Source: Hexactinellida sp. DTS-2022
Taxonomy: Eukaryota; Porifera; Hexactinellida
NCBI GenBank assembly: GCA_028753945.1
Contig: JAPNXP010000004.1
Location: 4,712,001-4,776,000 of the forward strand
Reading direction: 5' to 3'
Length of the DNA: 64,000 bases
A program made the translations under genes and the position numbers. The notes beneath the pieces were generated by a model. It saw only the letters and a program-made list of their open reading frames with translations, had not been told where the DNA came from and ran no database searches. Position 1 is the first letter of the stretch, and the number at the start of each line of letters is the position of its first letter. This document shows positions 30,792 through 45,000 of the stretch, piece after piece.

Positions 30792-31937
30792 ATGGATTAC
30801 AACAGTCTAATGGAAGAGGCTAGAGCTAAACAAGAAGCGAGAACGAAGAAATATGCCAAAGTGAGAGAACAACAGAAACGAAGTGAAATAGAACAACAAC
30901 GGAAAGTCCAAGAAAAACAAAAGCAAGTACAAACAAATTTACATAAAATAAATAGAATTAAACAAGATTCAAGTCAGTTGCACTATTTTGATAGAAAGAA
31001 ACAAAGCGAATTACAAGTCAAACAGAGCAAAAAACCAATCGAATATAAACATAAAAAAACCGCTGACTATTCAAAGAAAATAACTGATTCAGTGGTAAAA
31101 ACTGTTACAAATACAAACAATTTGAAACCTGTAAATAATATCCATAAAACAACAACAACAACAACAACAACAGAACATCCTCAAAAACACACAAACAAAT
31201 TTGAAATGAGTAAAGTTAGTTCAAAGCCTACACAGTTACCTACCAAGAAACCTCCCCACAGTTATAATGAATTAATGGAAATGGCAAAGAAAAATACAAA
31301 GGACGGACACACAAAAAAGCAAACAGGAAATTCATTGATGAACATACCAATACCTAAGATAAACAAAACAGAGGAAAAGACAACTTTACCGAAAGCAAAT
31401 GAAAAGAGGAAAATAACCGAAGTTCCGTCAACAAAAACACAAACAAAGAAACAAAAAATTAAAGACACAAAAGTAGAAGATAAAAAAAATAAAATTGAAC
31501 CGAAAGAAGAACCTAAGCCCAGGCGCCAAATCGAACCATCGGATTTCTTCAAAAAAACATTTGACAAATCGCCTATACTTAAAAAACCTGTGCCCTCAAT
31601 AGCTAGACTAAAGCAAAAGCAGATCCCCTCGCAGCCTGAAGAGCAAACCTCGGAAGACGATGATTTCATCGTTTCAGACGATGACAATACAGATTTCGAC
31701 GTAAGTGAGTTTATACAGAATATGTTTCGCTATAACAAGAACAAGTTTGCTGACGAGGACGAAGGGACAGCTGGAGAATCCATGGTTTCTAGTTTCACTC
31801 AGCAACAGTACGAGGAGCGGCGTAGCGCCCGTATCGGAAAGTTAGAAGATTTGGAAGACATGCGAAGGGAAGAAGAATTGATAGAAAAAGTTGCGGCAAA
31901 AAAGAAGAAAAATAAAAGTTTAAAGAGATTGCAGTAA
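30792..31937 (+). CDS. SPT2 chromatin protein (SPTY2D1-like)
   Basis: Intronless, 381 residues. SPT2 proteins are histone H3-H4 binding factors acting with transcription elongation. The N-terminal part (1-60) is a charged helix beginning MDYNSLMEEARAKQEARTKK, and a related short block, HSYNELMEMAKKN, recurs near 155. The middle is Lys-rich and disordered. The C-terminal SPT2 domain (about 250-381) is diagnostic: PSDFFKKTF, an acidic DDDFIVSDDD stretch, VSEFIQNMFRYNKNKFAD, and the terminal helix KLEDLEDMRREEELIEK with a basic tail. These match the conserved H3-H4 binding end of the family. Human SPTY2D1 is longer, mainly in the disordered middle. A MITE-B lies in the upstream region and a MITE-C follows the poly(A) signal. 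Confidence 0.9.
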   Translation: MDYNSLMEEARAKQEARTKKYAKVREQQKRSEIEQQRKVQEKQKQVQTNLHKINRIKQDSSQLHYFDRKKQSELQVKQSKKPIEYKHKKTADYSKKITDSVVKTVTNTNNLKPVNNIHKTTTTTTTTEHPQKHTNKFEMSKVSSKPTQLPTKKPPHSYNELMEMAKKNTKDGHTKKQTGNSLMNIPIPKINKTEEKTTLPKANEKRKITEVPSTKTQTKKQKIKDTKVEDKKNKIEPKEEPKPRRQIEPSDFFKKTFDKSPILKKPVPSIARLKQKQIPSQPEEQTSEDDDFIVSDDDNTDFDVSEFIQNMFRYNKNKFADEDEGTAGESMVSSFTQQQYEERRSARIGKLEDLEDMRREEELIEKVAAKKKKNKSLKRLQ

Positions 31938-32103
31938 TTTGTTATCAAGAATTGTATGAATTAATTTGGAACTGTATTGTACACTTTATATGTATGTTTG
32001 GAATCATCTGATAATTAATAACACACCAATATAACAATAATTATATATTCATTGTTAATAGATAAGTAGCTTACTTTAGCACTTTGGGATAGATATTAAA
32101 TTT

Positions 32104-32109
32104 AATAAA
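32104..32109 (+). terminator. Candidate poly(A) signal of SPT2
   Basis: AATAAA 167 bases after the stop, three bases before MITE-C begins. Confidence 0.45.
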
Positions 32110-32111
32110 CT

Positions 32112-32252
32112 AAAGTGAACTCACTTTATAACGAAATAACCGCTTATAATGAAATGGATATTTTCCCCCAGAGCACTGTCTGTGTGACAGTGCCTGTGTG
32201 AAAATTTCCATTTCGTTATAAGCGGTTATTTCGTTATAACGGGACTTCACTG
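32112..32252. mobile_element. MITE-C, near-perfect palindrome
   Basis: AAGTGAACTCACTTTATAAC to ACGGGACTTCACTG; arms pair almost throughout (CCGCTTATAATGAAATGG against CCATTTCGTTATAAGCGG). Confidence 0.85.
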
Positions 32253-32466
32253 TATATTACGATGATTGTATTCAAACCGTGGATTATCATAAAAAAAGGA
32301 ATTATAATTTAATTATTACTTAGTTAAAGTTTTAGTTAATTATATTAACTATGGATGTCTAAAGAATTAGTTCATTAATAATAGGAATATAGGCGTTTTA
32401 ATTAAAGAAAAGACATTGTTTAACTGAAAAATAATGTTTTAACTTAATTATGAGATTACTAAAGTA

Positions 32467-32620
32467 CAGTAAACATTGGATTTACAACACTCGTTTGGGC
32501 AGCTAAAAGGTCACTAATCCGAAGTAGCTCCAAATACTGCTACGGACCTCTGGGCAAGAGAAAAAGTCGTTATTAACGATTTGTCGATAAAGCCAATATC
32601 GTTAAATCCAATGTTTACTA
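32467..32620. mobile_element. MITE, single copy (CAGTAAACATTGGATTTA)
   Basis: Left end CAGTAAACATTGGATTTA, right end TAAATCCAATGTTTACTA. Confidence 0.75.
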
Positions 32621-32784
32621 TAATCCAAAATAACATATTAAACAAATTTATTATATAGAAATCCATGGTTTAATTCCATATTTATATGAATAGAGACTGT
32701 ATTTATGTACTTAGATGTTGCTTGTGTATTTGAAACTAACTTATTCGACAGCAATTTGTGAAATAATAATCTAGGGTTTAAATA

Positions 32785-35700
32785 ATGGAATTTTCAAGAA
32801 CGAGCTCTCCAATGATTGTAGGAAAACATCCAAATCTTTCAGTAAGTTTTATCTAAAAATAGTACCAGTTCAAAATGATGGTGTTGTATAGAAATATTGG
32901 TTGCAAATTTAAAGAATTGAAATTTTCAGCAACGATGATGTGTGTTTAAAGTTGTTGTAATTATTAACATAATTATATGTTCATAACTATTCATAGGCAT
33001 TGCGTAATTTAATAAAAGATAACAGGGATTAATTAAGTCATTTCCGTAATTGTATTACAGGAATTTATTTATAATTTCTTGATAGATAACTCGACAGAGT
33101 TCCGGAGGGTTAGTGGGTCCTGTGAGGAAAGATTCTAAATCCAACTCAAGGCTGAAGAGAATATCTTCAATTTCGAATCCAAAAGTAAGTTCTTACGGAC
33201 AGTTCAAACGTTACGTAACAATTCAATGGGTGGTAACAGACCATCCTTTTGTATTACAAATAGTCAAAAAATTGTGGTGTCTAACTTTCGTTCATTTTGC
33301 GTTACGTAACGTTTGAACGGCCTTTACACTATACATTGAGTGTGACAGATAATATGTGTTATATAGCATATTAGAAGCAGTAGGATCAAAAGACAAGAGC
33401 CAAATCCACCAAAATTTATATTTCTCGTTGATACAGTTGAAGCTGCACTCAAGTAAGCAAGCAATTCAGAACAACTTTGTAGTACAGTCAAACCTGTCTC
33501 TAGTTATACGTCGATTGAGCGAAAATCGAAATATTCATTGTAATATGAAGCTCTGGTTAATGAACACCTCGAAATATCAAAATAATTAAAACACAAAAAA
33601 TGGTATTCAATATAGACAGTTTTGACTGTATTTTTCAAAAAAATCTTATTTAAGGGATAAAATAATTCGTTTTATTTCATCCAATTTAATTTAAGAATTT
33701 ACTTATACAGCGATCATCGGTAGCACCGATGATCGGCGTTTGTTTTAAATAACCTGGTTACTTTCTACCGATGGTGTTTTTTATGTTTATAAAAAAACAA
33801 TCGGTAGAAAGTAGCCAGGTTTTTTAATACAAACGCCGATGATCGGTGGTACCGATGATCGCTGTATAAGTAAATTCTTAATTTAAATATTGTATTAATA
33901 AAACAGTTAAGCATTTAGCTAACAAGTATTTACATCACTTATACCAAAGGAAATATTAAAAGGTTAAAATATACTACAAACACGATATTTATTACAAATT
34001 CAATTAATTTTATAGTAGACTCTCGTTATTACGAACACGAATAAGGCGAACAAAGTTTAATTCCCCTAGCCTATACAAATGCATGCAAAAGACTTTGGTT
34101 AATAACTTAATACTAACAGATTTCGACGGCCCCTGGTGTTCGTACTAACGAGCATACTGTATAATATTAAATATATCATATTTTATAATAAGTATTTGTA
34201 AAGGATTATACTATAACAAATGTAGATATTTGTATAATGATCTAGGATATATTCTGTTAACTTTACCTGTTAATTAATATGTGTGTGTCAATAGAGACGG
34301 CTTAGCATTGGGAGAAGAGAAGAGATTGCTAGATGGAGACAACAGTGAGGTAATACAGTAATGATATCATAACTACACTCTGTACCATTGGTATGTGTAA
34401 TTGTGTGATTTATAACTTTATCCTCCCTTTAGCTAGCTGTCTCTCTTAGGTGGGTGGATATAGTTAGCCCATTCATCAGTGCTTAGGTTGACTACGTATC
34501 CTGGCATTTGGTATGCTAGGTGGAGTGTAACTTGTACATCAATAATAATGGGAGGGTTTAGCATGAGTGTAATAAGTTTACTTTTATTTATCCTATAGTA
34601 TACTCCAAGTTCACTTAGAGCAGGTAAGTCACTGAATTGAGATATTATTTATTGTAGATTTTTAGACCACTTTAAATTTGGGATTTTGTAATTTTCGAAT
34701 AGTTTTCTGGCACTTTCGGGTCTTTATAATACAAAAAAATCACCTTTGCGAAGCCGGGTTTATACTTTAAATATGTTGGCTGATATACACGTACGTATGC
34801 CACATTTAATAATACATACAAGTGGTGTTCGGTTAAAGCAATTGCTCTTTTAGCAAGTTATTTTCAGTCCCCAAGCGAGCATTTAATGTTAAATTTGTTC
34901 CTCTAATATCAAGTTCGCCTATTAGCAAGCAAACTTTGCACAAAATGCGACTTGCTATTATACACGGGTGTATTGTATAATTTGTTGTGTGTAGATTCAG
35001 AAGTTGAGGACTGAGTATATGGTACAGCTTAAAATACACGATGGTTTGTTAATAATATCTCTAGCTAAAGTTATGTAAATTGAAATTAAACGTGCCTAAC
35101 AAATTCCCAACAAATTCTTACAATTGCATTCAAGAAGAAAATATCAAGAGTTTATTGCAATTCCCGAGATGAATCCCTTTTCAGACAATATACAACCATA
35201 CTGTACTGTACATATTGTTAATGAGTTATTCCTTATATGGTCATACCATGACTACGTTAATGACAGTTATAATTAACGTTAGAATAGCGAACTCAATATT
35301 TAACTGAATTCAACACAAACTCTTACACACAGTCCCTTATTAGCGAATTTGTGCAATTATTAATTACGGCTTGCTTTAAGCCCACCAACACAATGCAACA
35401 ATGTTGCATGCAACAATTGCATTGAAGGGAATAGAACATTATTTATTTCCATAGAACAAGTTTAATTCAACAATGTTGCATTAAAATTCAACATACAAGA
35501 AGCAACAATGTTGTATGTAACAGTTGCATACAATTTTGTTGTACCGTGTATGTTGGGCTTAACGAGTGCCCACATTATCGGCGTTTTCAAAATAATAGAA
35601 AACTGATCGACAGACAAAAAGGTGAATTATAATTGCTGAGAAATTAAACCTTACAGTGTTTGAAATTAAACTCGTGTTAATATTAAAGTAGGAGGTCCCA

Positions 35701-36094
35701 AACTATTCCTGACTAATGTAACAGATTAACCTATAGGCCATAATACTGTCAGGTCTGCTTATTGTGAAAAATTCTGCGTATGCTTAATGTGAAATCTTTT
35801 AATTATAAACAAGCCCTATGTTGCCAATTTAACAACTTACATAGTATGTATTTTGTATTAAATTAGTTCACCTATTATGAAGTCTCTCTATTATGTATAC
35901 TTTTGGTCCATTGTATGTTCATAATACAAGAAAATTACTATACATTGGCTAATTACTATTAACTACGCGACCTGACTGTCCTTTATCGCACAGGCGCCTC
36001 TAACCTGGACCAGGCCTACGGGGTACAGCCCGGCACTAGAGCGAAAAAGAAATCAAAAGCGGCACTTAAAACTAATATGAAGAAACTGAATGAG
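32785..36094 (+). CDS. RIPOR exons 1-6, N terminus
   Basis: Exons 32785-32841, 33086-33184, 33367-33452, 34295-34349, 34599-34623 and 35994-36094 (141 residues). Reads [19 protein letters not shown], a Ser/Arg-rich stretch, [44 protein letters not shown], then a Lys-rich helix ending MKKLNE. The 25-base exon 34599-34623 is needed to keep phase between its neighbours and has a GTAAGT donor. Confidence 0.75.
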
Positions 36095-39000
36095 GTAACT
36101 ATACAATGCTGTACTAATGTAGTTACAGTAGAACCTCGCTAATCCGAACAGCGTGTCTGATTCAAAATGTTCTGTTCCGATTAATGAAATAATACATTTC
36201 TATAGGCATCTATAAAATGAGAACCTTGATAATCCGAACCAACATCTAGTGTACTATTTAAAATAGTTGTCCAAGACTTATTAACTTCCATAGTAACATA
36301 TGTTATACGTATTTAAGATTTTTCCCACTTTTATTAGAAATATATTTTTTGTATCTCCCGTTCGGATTACTGTATTGGGATTAAGCTATTTTTCTATAGA
36401 ATTTGTTGGATTTAGAAGATCAGATGTTTGACTGTATGGGGTATCTACAAATAAGTTTTAAAGGTAAATATATAATTTTTACCGAATTTAATTCAATCAA
36501 TATGATTTGTCTTTTAATTATTAAGGGAATTAGCAAACAAATTATTATGTTAATACCATTGTACTATGAATAAATTTATAATTTATACTAGTATACATTT
36601 AATGCTAGGTCTGTTGGACATTCCGAGAATAATTAACAACGACTGCTATGAGGTAACATAACACAATAATAATATTATTAATACTAACTGTATACTACTA
36701 ATAATGGGATAATTATTAGGTGTGTTTTGACCTATCCGAACAGAAATGGAAAACCAAAGGTACCATTAAGAACAAGGAACAGAGATGGCAAGACGAACAT
36801 GTGAGTATTCGAGGGATTAATTCATTTAATATTTCTAAAGAGTAATACTAATACATGTAAAATTATTAATAAAATTTAATAAACTCGTTAATACGAACAC
36901 CAGGGGACCATCGAAATTTATTAATATTATCCGGAATTCGTATTAACCAGAGTCACTGGTATGTATTTGTATAGGTTAGGTGAATTAAGCCTTGTACCCT
37001 TAACAGATATTTCACCTTATCCGTGTTCGTATTAACGAGAGTCTCGATAAAATACAGAATATATGCAAGTTATTTAGATTTAAACTCAAACGAGTACTTA
37101 GTCCGTAATAACAGCAAAGTTATAATATAATCTTGAGCTTTCAAAATAACTTCTTAATTAATTAATTAAATAATTATCCCAGGCACATACTAACCGAATT
37201 CTATTGTATTTAATATAATTGCATTAATTAGCTGATGATGACGATATTAGGAGACAATATGTTGATGGACGTGCAGGTGTGTTCGTATCTCTATTAATTT
37301 GTTTTATAATTTCGAATTATTATTGCTACCGATTTCATAGTTTCAGCCTTAATTAAGCACTTTATTCATAATTAATTTCAAGTAATACAGTTATTTAATT
37401 CTAATTATTCGCGTAGCAAATTTATTTATTTAAACGTACAGACGAAACTGGTTTTTTCTAACAAATTCTTTGCATGGAAATAAAGTAGGAAAAATCCGAT
37501 AGTTAGAATAAACCGATTAAAATACAGTCGACTCCAATTAATAGAGCCACCGCACCGGTTAATAGATTTCACTGCTTAATCGGGTAAAAATTTCACAGGA
37601 TTTATAGTACGGAAAAATATTTTCGGTTAATAGATTTCCGCTTAATCGGGTCAAATCAACTTGGTACCGAGGTGACTCTATTGACTGTATAACAAAATAG
37701 TATTTCTTACACATTTTTAGAATAATGGTTAAGTTACAAAAAACCGATTAATTAGGAAAAACCTGTGTTAGAAAATCCGGTTTCGATTGTAATACTATTA
37801 GGCAGTGCAGAACAGGAGATTCCTTGGAAACGTACTTCTGGGCGCAGCTAAATTCAACGCACACGAATTGATATCTCTGCACCCACAGAACGTAGTGTTG
37901 GTACTGAGAGGGTCTACTCACGTTAAAGTCAACCTGGAAGTTAAATGGAGGTACATAGACTATACAGTAAACCTTTTTACTGTGCCGACTATACTATAGT
38001 GTTGTATAACGACTTTAAGCGGAATCTATTATATAATTTATATTATTACATTGATTACACACTTAGATTACCTTGAATTACAGTGAAATTCTCTATATGT
38101 AACATTTAAGCTGAGATAGTTCCTTTATAAAGGTGTTTCTAAACGAGTTTATATCCAATGTTAAAAAGCTGATTGGAAATTTTGTGGGAGGGAGTTAAAC
38201 CTCTCTTGTATAACAGTTATGATAACCTGCTTCGACTTTACAAAATGTTGCTCTTTAAAAACAATTATTTTTGATTTGAATAAGTAAATATCAAAAGTAA
38301 TTCCCTACAGCTTTGATAATGATAAAGAACCTAATTATTTGATTGTAATATTTTATTGATGATATGATAAGACATCAAATAAATCATCAAAGGATGGTTA
38401 CTATAATGTTTACTTAATTATGATGACAATCCTAAAGAAATAGTGCATGCCCGTAAAAAATTTCTTAAATGGAGTTTGATTGGGCCACTTTGTTCCGAGG
38501 GTAGATTAATCAAATTAAGCGGAAAACGAATTAACCGAAATATTGCATGCCAAACTGTATTTCCATTCAGTAAATCCTGTGAAATGGTGGCAACAGGGTT
38601 TTATCCAGGAGCGCGCCATACGCCTAGAGGCGTATAAATTGGGATATGTTTGCGTTTGGTAGCGCGAAAACTGCCGAAAGTCCCCATAGAGTAATACAAA
38701 CTAACCTTTTAGGCGTACAGAATTTATACTTCTAGTGACCTTAGGAGCGTTCAGTTCTAGCCCTGTATAATACCCTGGGTGGCACAATTACCCGTTGGGT
38801 GTATAAGCGGAGTGTAATATAGATTTGGTTACGATGACCCTGATCACGGACGAATAATGGATCTATCAATGCATGACGTAATCATTGGCTCCGCAAGACA
38901 TGATTATCAGAAGAATCGAGAAAAGTACGTAACACAAGTTGCTTAGAATTATTGATGTTTCCGTATAATATTAATATTATTATTTCAGGCATCTGAGCAT

Positions 39001-42000
39001 ACAGCGAGCGAGACGTGTGCAAGCTAGCGGGGAACAATCACCACCTGAAATATTTGTGAGATTATAGAGCAGGGTTTTTTATGGTGGAGACCTTGGTCCG
39101 AATCGTGGTGTAACTCCAAAATATCTTGGTGCAAATTTTACACCAAGATCGGCCTTAAAAAACCCCTGTAAATATAGAGTAATTCTACACAGTAGAATAA
39201 TTGCTTACCATATTGCCCCGAATAAGGCAGGATCAATATAAATGACATCATATGATAAAATTAATACACATTAGTTGATAAGTGAAGTGTAATTATATTT
39301 ATTTATGCAATTTCGGTATATTTACAATCGCAGAGAACCATTAGAGTCCACCTAAATATCATTTTCTGTTTTGTTTTTTTAATGTGGTTAAATTTGGCCC
39401 ACGAAAACAATAAGCTTATTGGGGAAAATACGGTATGTAAACTGTAGATAGAACCAGATTGGGAAATAGAGTATGTGAATACCATCTGCCCCTGCCATAT
39501 CTAGGTAGACATAGATGACCACGAGAGTGTGGCAGGGGAGATGGACCAGACACTGGTGTCCGCCGGGAAAGACTCGCTTCCCAAGAGCGCCACGCCTCTT
39601 AGCGAGGAGGAACTGACTCAGAGCACCACGAGCCAGGTAGCGGAGCTAACAGCTGATACTTACAACAGAACTGGCGCTGTTAGGAATGTGTGCTCAGTTC
39701 TACACAGATCTCCTTCTCAGTTCAAACGAGGTGCATACGATAATTATATAATGTAGACTTTTATGTAGTGTAATGTCTCCAAGGATAATTCTATAATAGA
39801 TTTTCCAACTAAAAACAGGATATCCCGAAAAATCCCAACATTTGTCTAGTCATTTTACTTCCACACTCGCTCATTTTAACAAAATTATAAAGTAATCCGA
39901 TAAATATAATGTTTCCAATTACAATTTTTACATTTCTAATATATGGCTATGGTAGAATCCCAGACTAAACTTGCCTTTTTTTGGAAATAAAAGACCAGAA
40001 TCGATTTTTTTATGAAAAAAGGCAATTGTTGGAAACAGTGGTCAAAAGTATACTGCATTGATATTATAATTTGTGTGCTAACGAATGGCTTAACACAGTG
40101 CTACTCTAACGAATGCTCCAATAGGACAGGTGGGGTATAAGCCTATTCTGATAGAGTCTGACTCTGCCCGACAGGAGCTCATGAATAACCTGCAGCTGGA
40201 CACGGAGAGCAATATAGACTCAGGGTCGCTAGGCTCCGTGTGCAACCTAATGGAAGCGTTTGACAATCTGTGGGTCTGCATTGAAGACAAGAAAGGTAGA
40301 ACTGTACTGTATACTCGGTTATAACGTATTAACATACCTGGGTTAGTACGTAATTCGGCTTAGACAAGGCTAGTCTTTAATTAACCAAGTTTATAAAGCA
40401 GTATGTATTCCTATGTAGCTTAAACTCAGTTATTACGTAGGATAATACTTATTTACATTCCCGAGGGGTATATTATTAGAGAATTCTACAGTACTAATTT
40501 ATAACTAAGTTTTGCGAGAGACTTACTTAACTCAGTAGAACTCGGTTCTAACGTACCTGGGTTAGTACGTGCTAATCATTAACCAAGTTTATAAAGCAGT
40601 ATGTATATGTTTCTATATAGGGTAAACTCGGATAATACGTACTTATTTCCATTCCCGAGGGGGTATGTTATAAGCGAATTCTACAGTATTAATTTATAAC
40701 CAAGTTTTTCTAGAGTAATTCAGTAGAACTCGGTTTACAAATTTGTTCGTATTATCCGAGTGTACGTACTAACCAGTTTACCCTATTTTAAAAATACATA
40801 CTGCTTTATAAACTTGGTTAATTAAAGATTAGTACGTACTAACTAAGTACGCTATAACCGAGTTCTACTGTATAATCAATTACGGTCGAATTGTCTGTCA
40901 ATTTATGAATATGCTAATTATAGATATCTGTGATAACTCCGTTCTCTACGAGCTAGAAGTTAGACTGAACAAACTCTCCATCCTTACACGGGTAATACGC
41001 GTTATTTATTCAAATGCTAACTGAATAGGTTTGATATATGTGTATAATATAAATGCAGTAGAATCTCGTTACTCATAATAGTAGAACTCGGTTTAACGTA
41101 CCCCCAAAGGAGTTAAAAATAAGTACGTTAATAAGTTATAACCGAGTTCTACTGTACTTTAAAATTCGTACCTGTATTAAGAAGTGTTTAGTAAAATATT
41201 ATTAAACTTGATTTATTATTCTATACAGATGATCATCACAATGCAATGAATAGAAATACTAGTAGGAAAATCACTGGATTAGTATTACTCTGTTCTCTCT
41301 AACAGTCCAACATGCCCCAGTGGGGCAATTGGCCCAAAGTGGACTATTAGAGAACATGAACTATTACACATATAGAAATAGTTGATTTGGACAAGTAGAT
41401 AAGTAGACTATTAGAGAGAACAGACTGTAGTATATTTATGTATTTATTCCACAAAGAACAAAGGCGCAAAGCACGAGCGGAGACAGTCCCTGACTGCCTC
41501 AGAAACAGACGCTCTCGACGCATTCGATTTCTTAAACGAAACGACGAGAATACTCGACCTATCCACACTAACAGATTCGGAATATAAGAATGATATTAAA
41601 GAGGACTTAAAGCGGTCATCTGACAGCGGAATTAACCTGACAGGGCGCAGAGAGAGCTTAACGGAATCTATGACTAGTGGCAACACTTCTACAGAGGGCA
41701 GTATACAGTGTAACCCGTCACAAACTCTAATGCTAGATGATTACTCATCGGATGAGGAGGAACTGAGTTTCATACTGCAAGAGATGGTAGAAATGTCAAC
41801 TGCAGAGCTCAATAAGGGTGAGTAGAAATGCTAGCACTTAATAGCTAACTAATAACCATTGAATCATTTTATTAATATTAATTATTAATACGTATATTAT
41901 GTTACATAATTATTATTTGCTAACTAATAACGTACGAGTAATTTTAAATAATTTTCTTCCTGATATTTACATTCATAACTCATAGAGCAGAATTTAACTA

Positions 42001-45000
42001 TAATTATATTTAGTTTTTTTTTAAAACTATCGACTGAAAAAACTCAAACATTGTTCTGTTGTATGACGGTTTACTTACCTCTATAACTATAACCATAATT
42101 AACCATGGATACTTTCTATCCATGACGGTTTATTTACCGTCTTTGCTATGGCTTCACACTTTATACTACACATCTGCACTTATAAGGATTCACATCTCAA
42201 GTCGGATATAACGAAATACCCGCTTATAACGAAATGGAGATTTTCTCCCAGACCCAGAGCACTAAATACATTCATTTTTATCCGCTTATAACGAATACCC
42301 GGATATAACTAAGGAATTTACAGGTCCCAAGCACTTCGTTATAACGAGAGTTCACTGTAGTAGCTTAAACGAATAACAAACTATCTGTAAAACATTCTGT
42401 GATATGGTCCTGTCAAACAGGATAAGTCGAATCTCAATAAATATGTGGCAAAGCCACACTTTCTAACTTAAATGTCAGGTTTAAAAGATGAAATTGTAAC
42501 AAAATTGTCTGAATAATACGAACACCTGGGGACCGTCAAAGATGGTCGCATTATTCGATATTCGTATTAACCGGAGTCACCTACATGCAATTGTATAGGC
42601 TAGGGGAATTAAGCATCACTGTATATATTTCCTGTAGATCAAGATTCAGATGTGTTCGTGACCACCCCCTGTAGGAAGGATTTGGAGAGAGAGAAGCGAG
42701 TTCCCTCTCTCTCCTCCAAGGGAGACAGTCTCCCAGCTGACGACAGTAGCTTAGAGGGAGCCGTTCTCACAACTGGGTCTGTCAGTCTGGATTTTGTAAG
42801 TCGGTTCTATTTATAGTAAATGGACCCTCGTTACACAAGTTTCAGTTTACATGCTTTTTGTGTAATAATTAGCATACTTTATAACTAGTCCTAAATACGT
42901 ATCTTTTAGCACAAACTATTTATACATTCAAAATCTCTGCTCTATTATGTAACAATCTCGATGCACACAAATACAAATACAGTGAAGCCTCCCATAACGG
43001 ACACTCCAAATAGCGGACAACCTCTAAATAACGGACAACCCTCGTGGCACGGATTTATGTATTTAGCATATGTCTAATAGAAAAGCAACCTCTAAATAGC
43101 GGACAACGGTTCCGGTCCCAAGGTGTCCGTTGTTCAGAGGCTCTATTGTATACACAAATATAATACAGCCTCATAAATTTGAACATGTGTCATAGTCTCT
43201 AATAGTTATTTATCATCAAAATATCTACGGATTAGTAGCGTTTCTCGTCCTAATATGTACTTACTGGCATTGAATTGTTCAAATAATGCTTTTTATAATC
43301 CAAAAAATACAAATTTTACTTATTGTTGTTGGTTGTACATAACTGTTCGGATTAGCGAAATAAGAAAACGCATATTGTGCCCTGGTATACGTCCTAATGA
43401 AAGCCCACTGTACAGTCGAAACCGGTTTTTCTAACCAATTATTTGCATGGAAATTAAGTAAGAAAAATCGGCTAATTAAAAATAAACCGATGGAAATAAA
43501 ACTAAATTGGAATTACCTAACATTTAGAATAAATAGTTAGTTAGAAAAACCGATTAGCAAGAAAGAACCGGTTTCGACTGTACTTGTAATAAAATAGGTA
43601 TTTATCAAGGTTGAAACCGGCTCAACCTGATATCAGTATTCGTGAATATCCGTCTTACCTGATATCAGTATTCGTGAATATCTGTCTTACCTGATATCAG
43701 TATTCGTGAATAGTTCCCTCACCGAATACTGTTATTTGGTCAACCGAATAAAATTGATAATTAGTGAAGAGATCAAGAAATTCAAATAATAATTACGAAT
43801 TTTCTCCGGTTAATCAGGCCAACAGCTTTATCCACTTAATCGGCTCAAAATGACCTTTTTCCCGACGTGACCCAATTAAGCGGAGTCAACTGGTGCATAA
43901 ATATGTATTACTCCGTTGACCAAATATATTCGGTTGACCAAATATATTCGTTTGCTAACCGAATATCAAATACTGATATTCGGAATATAACAAAATATTG
44001 AACTATTTGGCGAATATATTTGATCAAACCGAATATTGAACTATTCGGTTGCAACCCTGGTATTTATGTAAATATACTATGTTTCCTTAGCTCTTAACAA
44101 CACACCTCATATACTGTGAAGGATTGTTACAAGTAAGTTATATCGTGTGTTTAGTTAGATAAATAAATATACATTTAACAATGGTTTGAGCTAATTCTAA
44201 ACTCACAAACTTAATTACAATCGACTCCGCTTAATAGTTAATAGAGCCACAGGTTAATAGATTTCTCCGCTTAATGGGGTCAAAATTTCTCAGGATATAT
44301 TTGACGGAATGACTTTTTAAAATATTTCGGTTAATAGATTTCTCCGCTTAATCGGGTCAAAGTAACCTGGTCCCGCGGTGACTCTATTAAGCGGAGTCGA
44401 CTGTATTTGTATTTTATAAATTGTACTCTTCTGTTTTAGAATATAAAACCTTTGGGACCATTACAATTCAAGGTAAACTAACCGTTAATGATTATTGTTA
44501 TTGTTATAATCTGTTTGTTGGAACTCCGTAATATATTATTTTCATGAGAGTAACAGAAATTAATAGGATACTCAGCAGAATTATTCTTTATTTTCTAGGC
44601 GGATAAGAGCATCAATCTCTTAAGAGGACAAATTCAAGTTATCGACACTATTACAGACAATATCGATAAAGATGAAGTCACATCAACTGACCGTTAGTGC
44701 AATAATACCAACGATATTAGACTCTGGACATGTACAATATTGGACATGTACAATCAATACCAGTTTGTAAATACGTTCCTAATCCTGGTCTGATCCAATT
44801 TTAATACGCCTAAATCACAAATTAATGTTACGGTTAGGAGAAGATTCCAATTTTTCGCGCTCCTAATTAATTTTCCCCCTAAAATCATACTCCAAAAAAG
44901 AGCGTCTCGCGGTCCTGGATAATTCCCTGAGATTCTATACATATACAATCTAGACATGTACAATATAATATACACGTATTAACTATATACACGTACAATC

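Noticed and set aside
31262-31687. Minus-strand frame of 141 residues
   Set aside because: Antisense shadow of SPT2, rich in Phe and Ser as expected from the complement of Lys- and Glu-rich codons.
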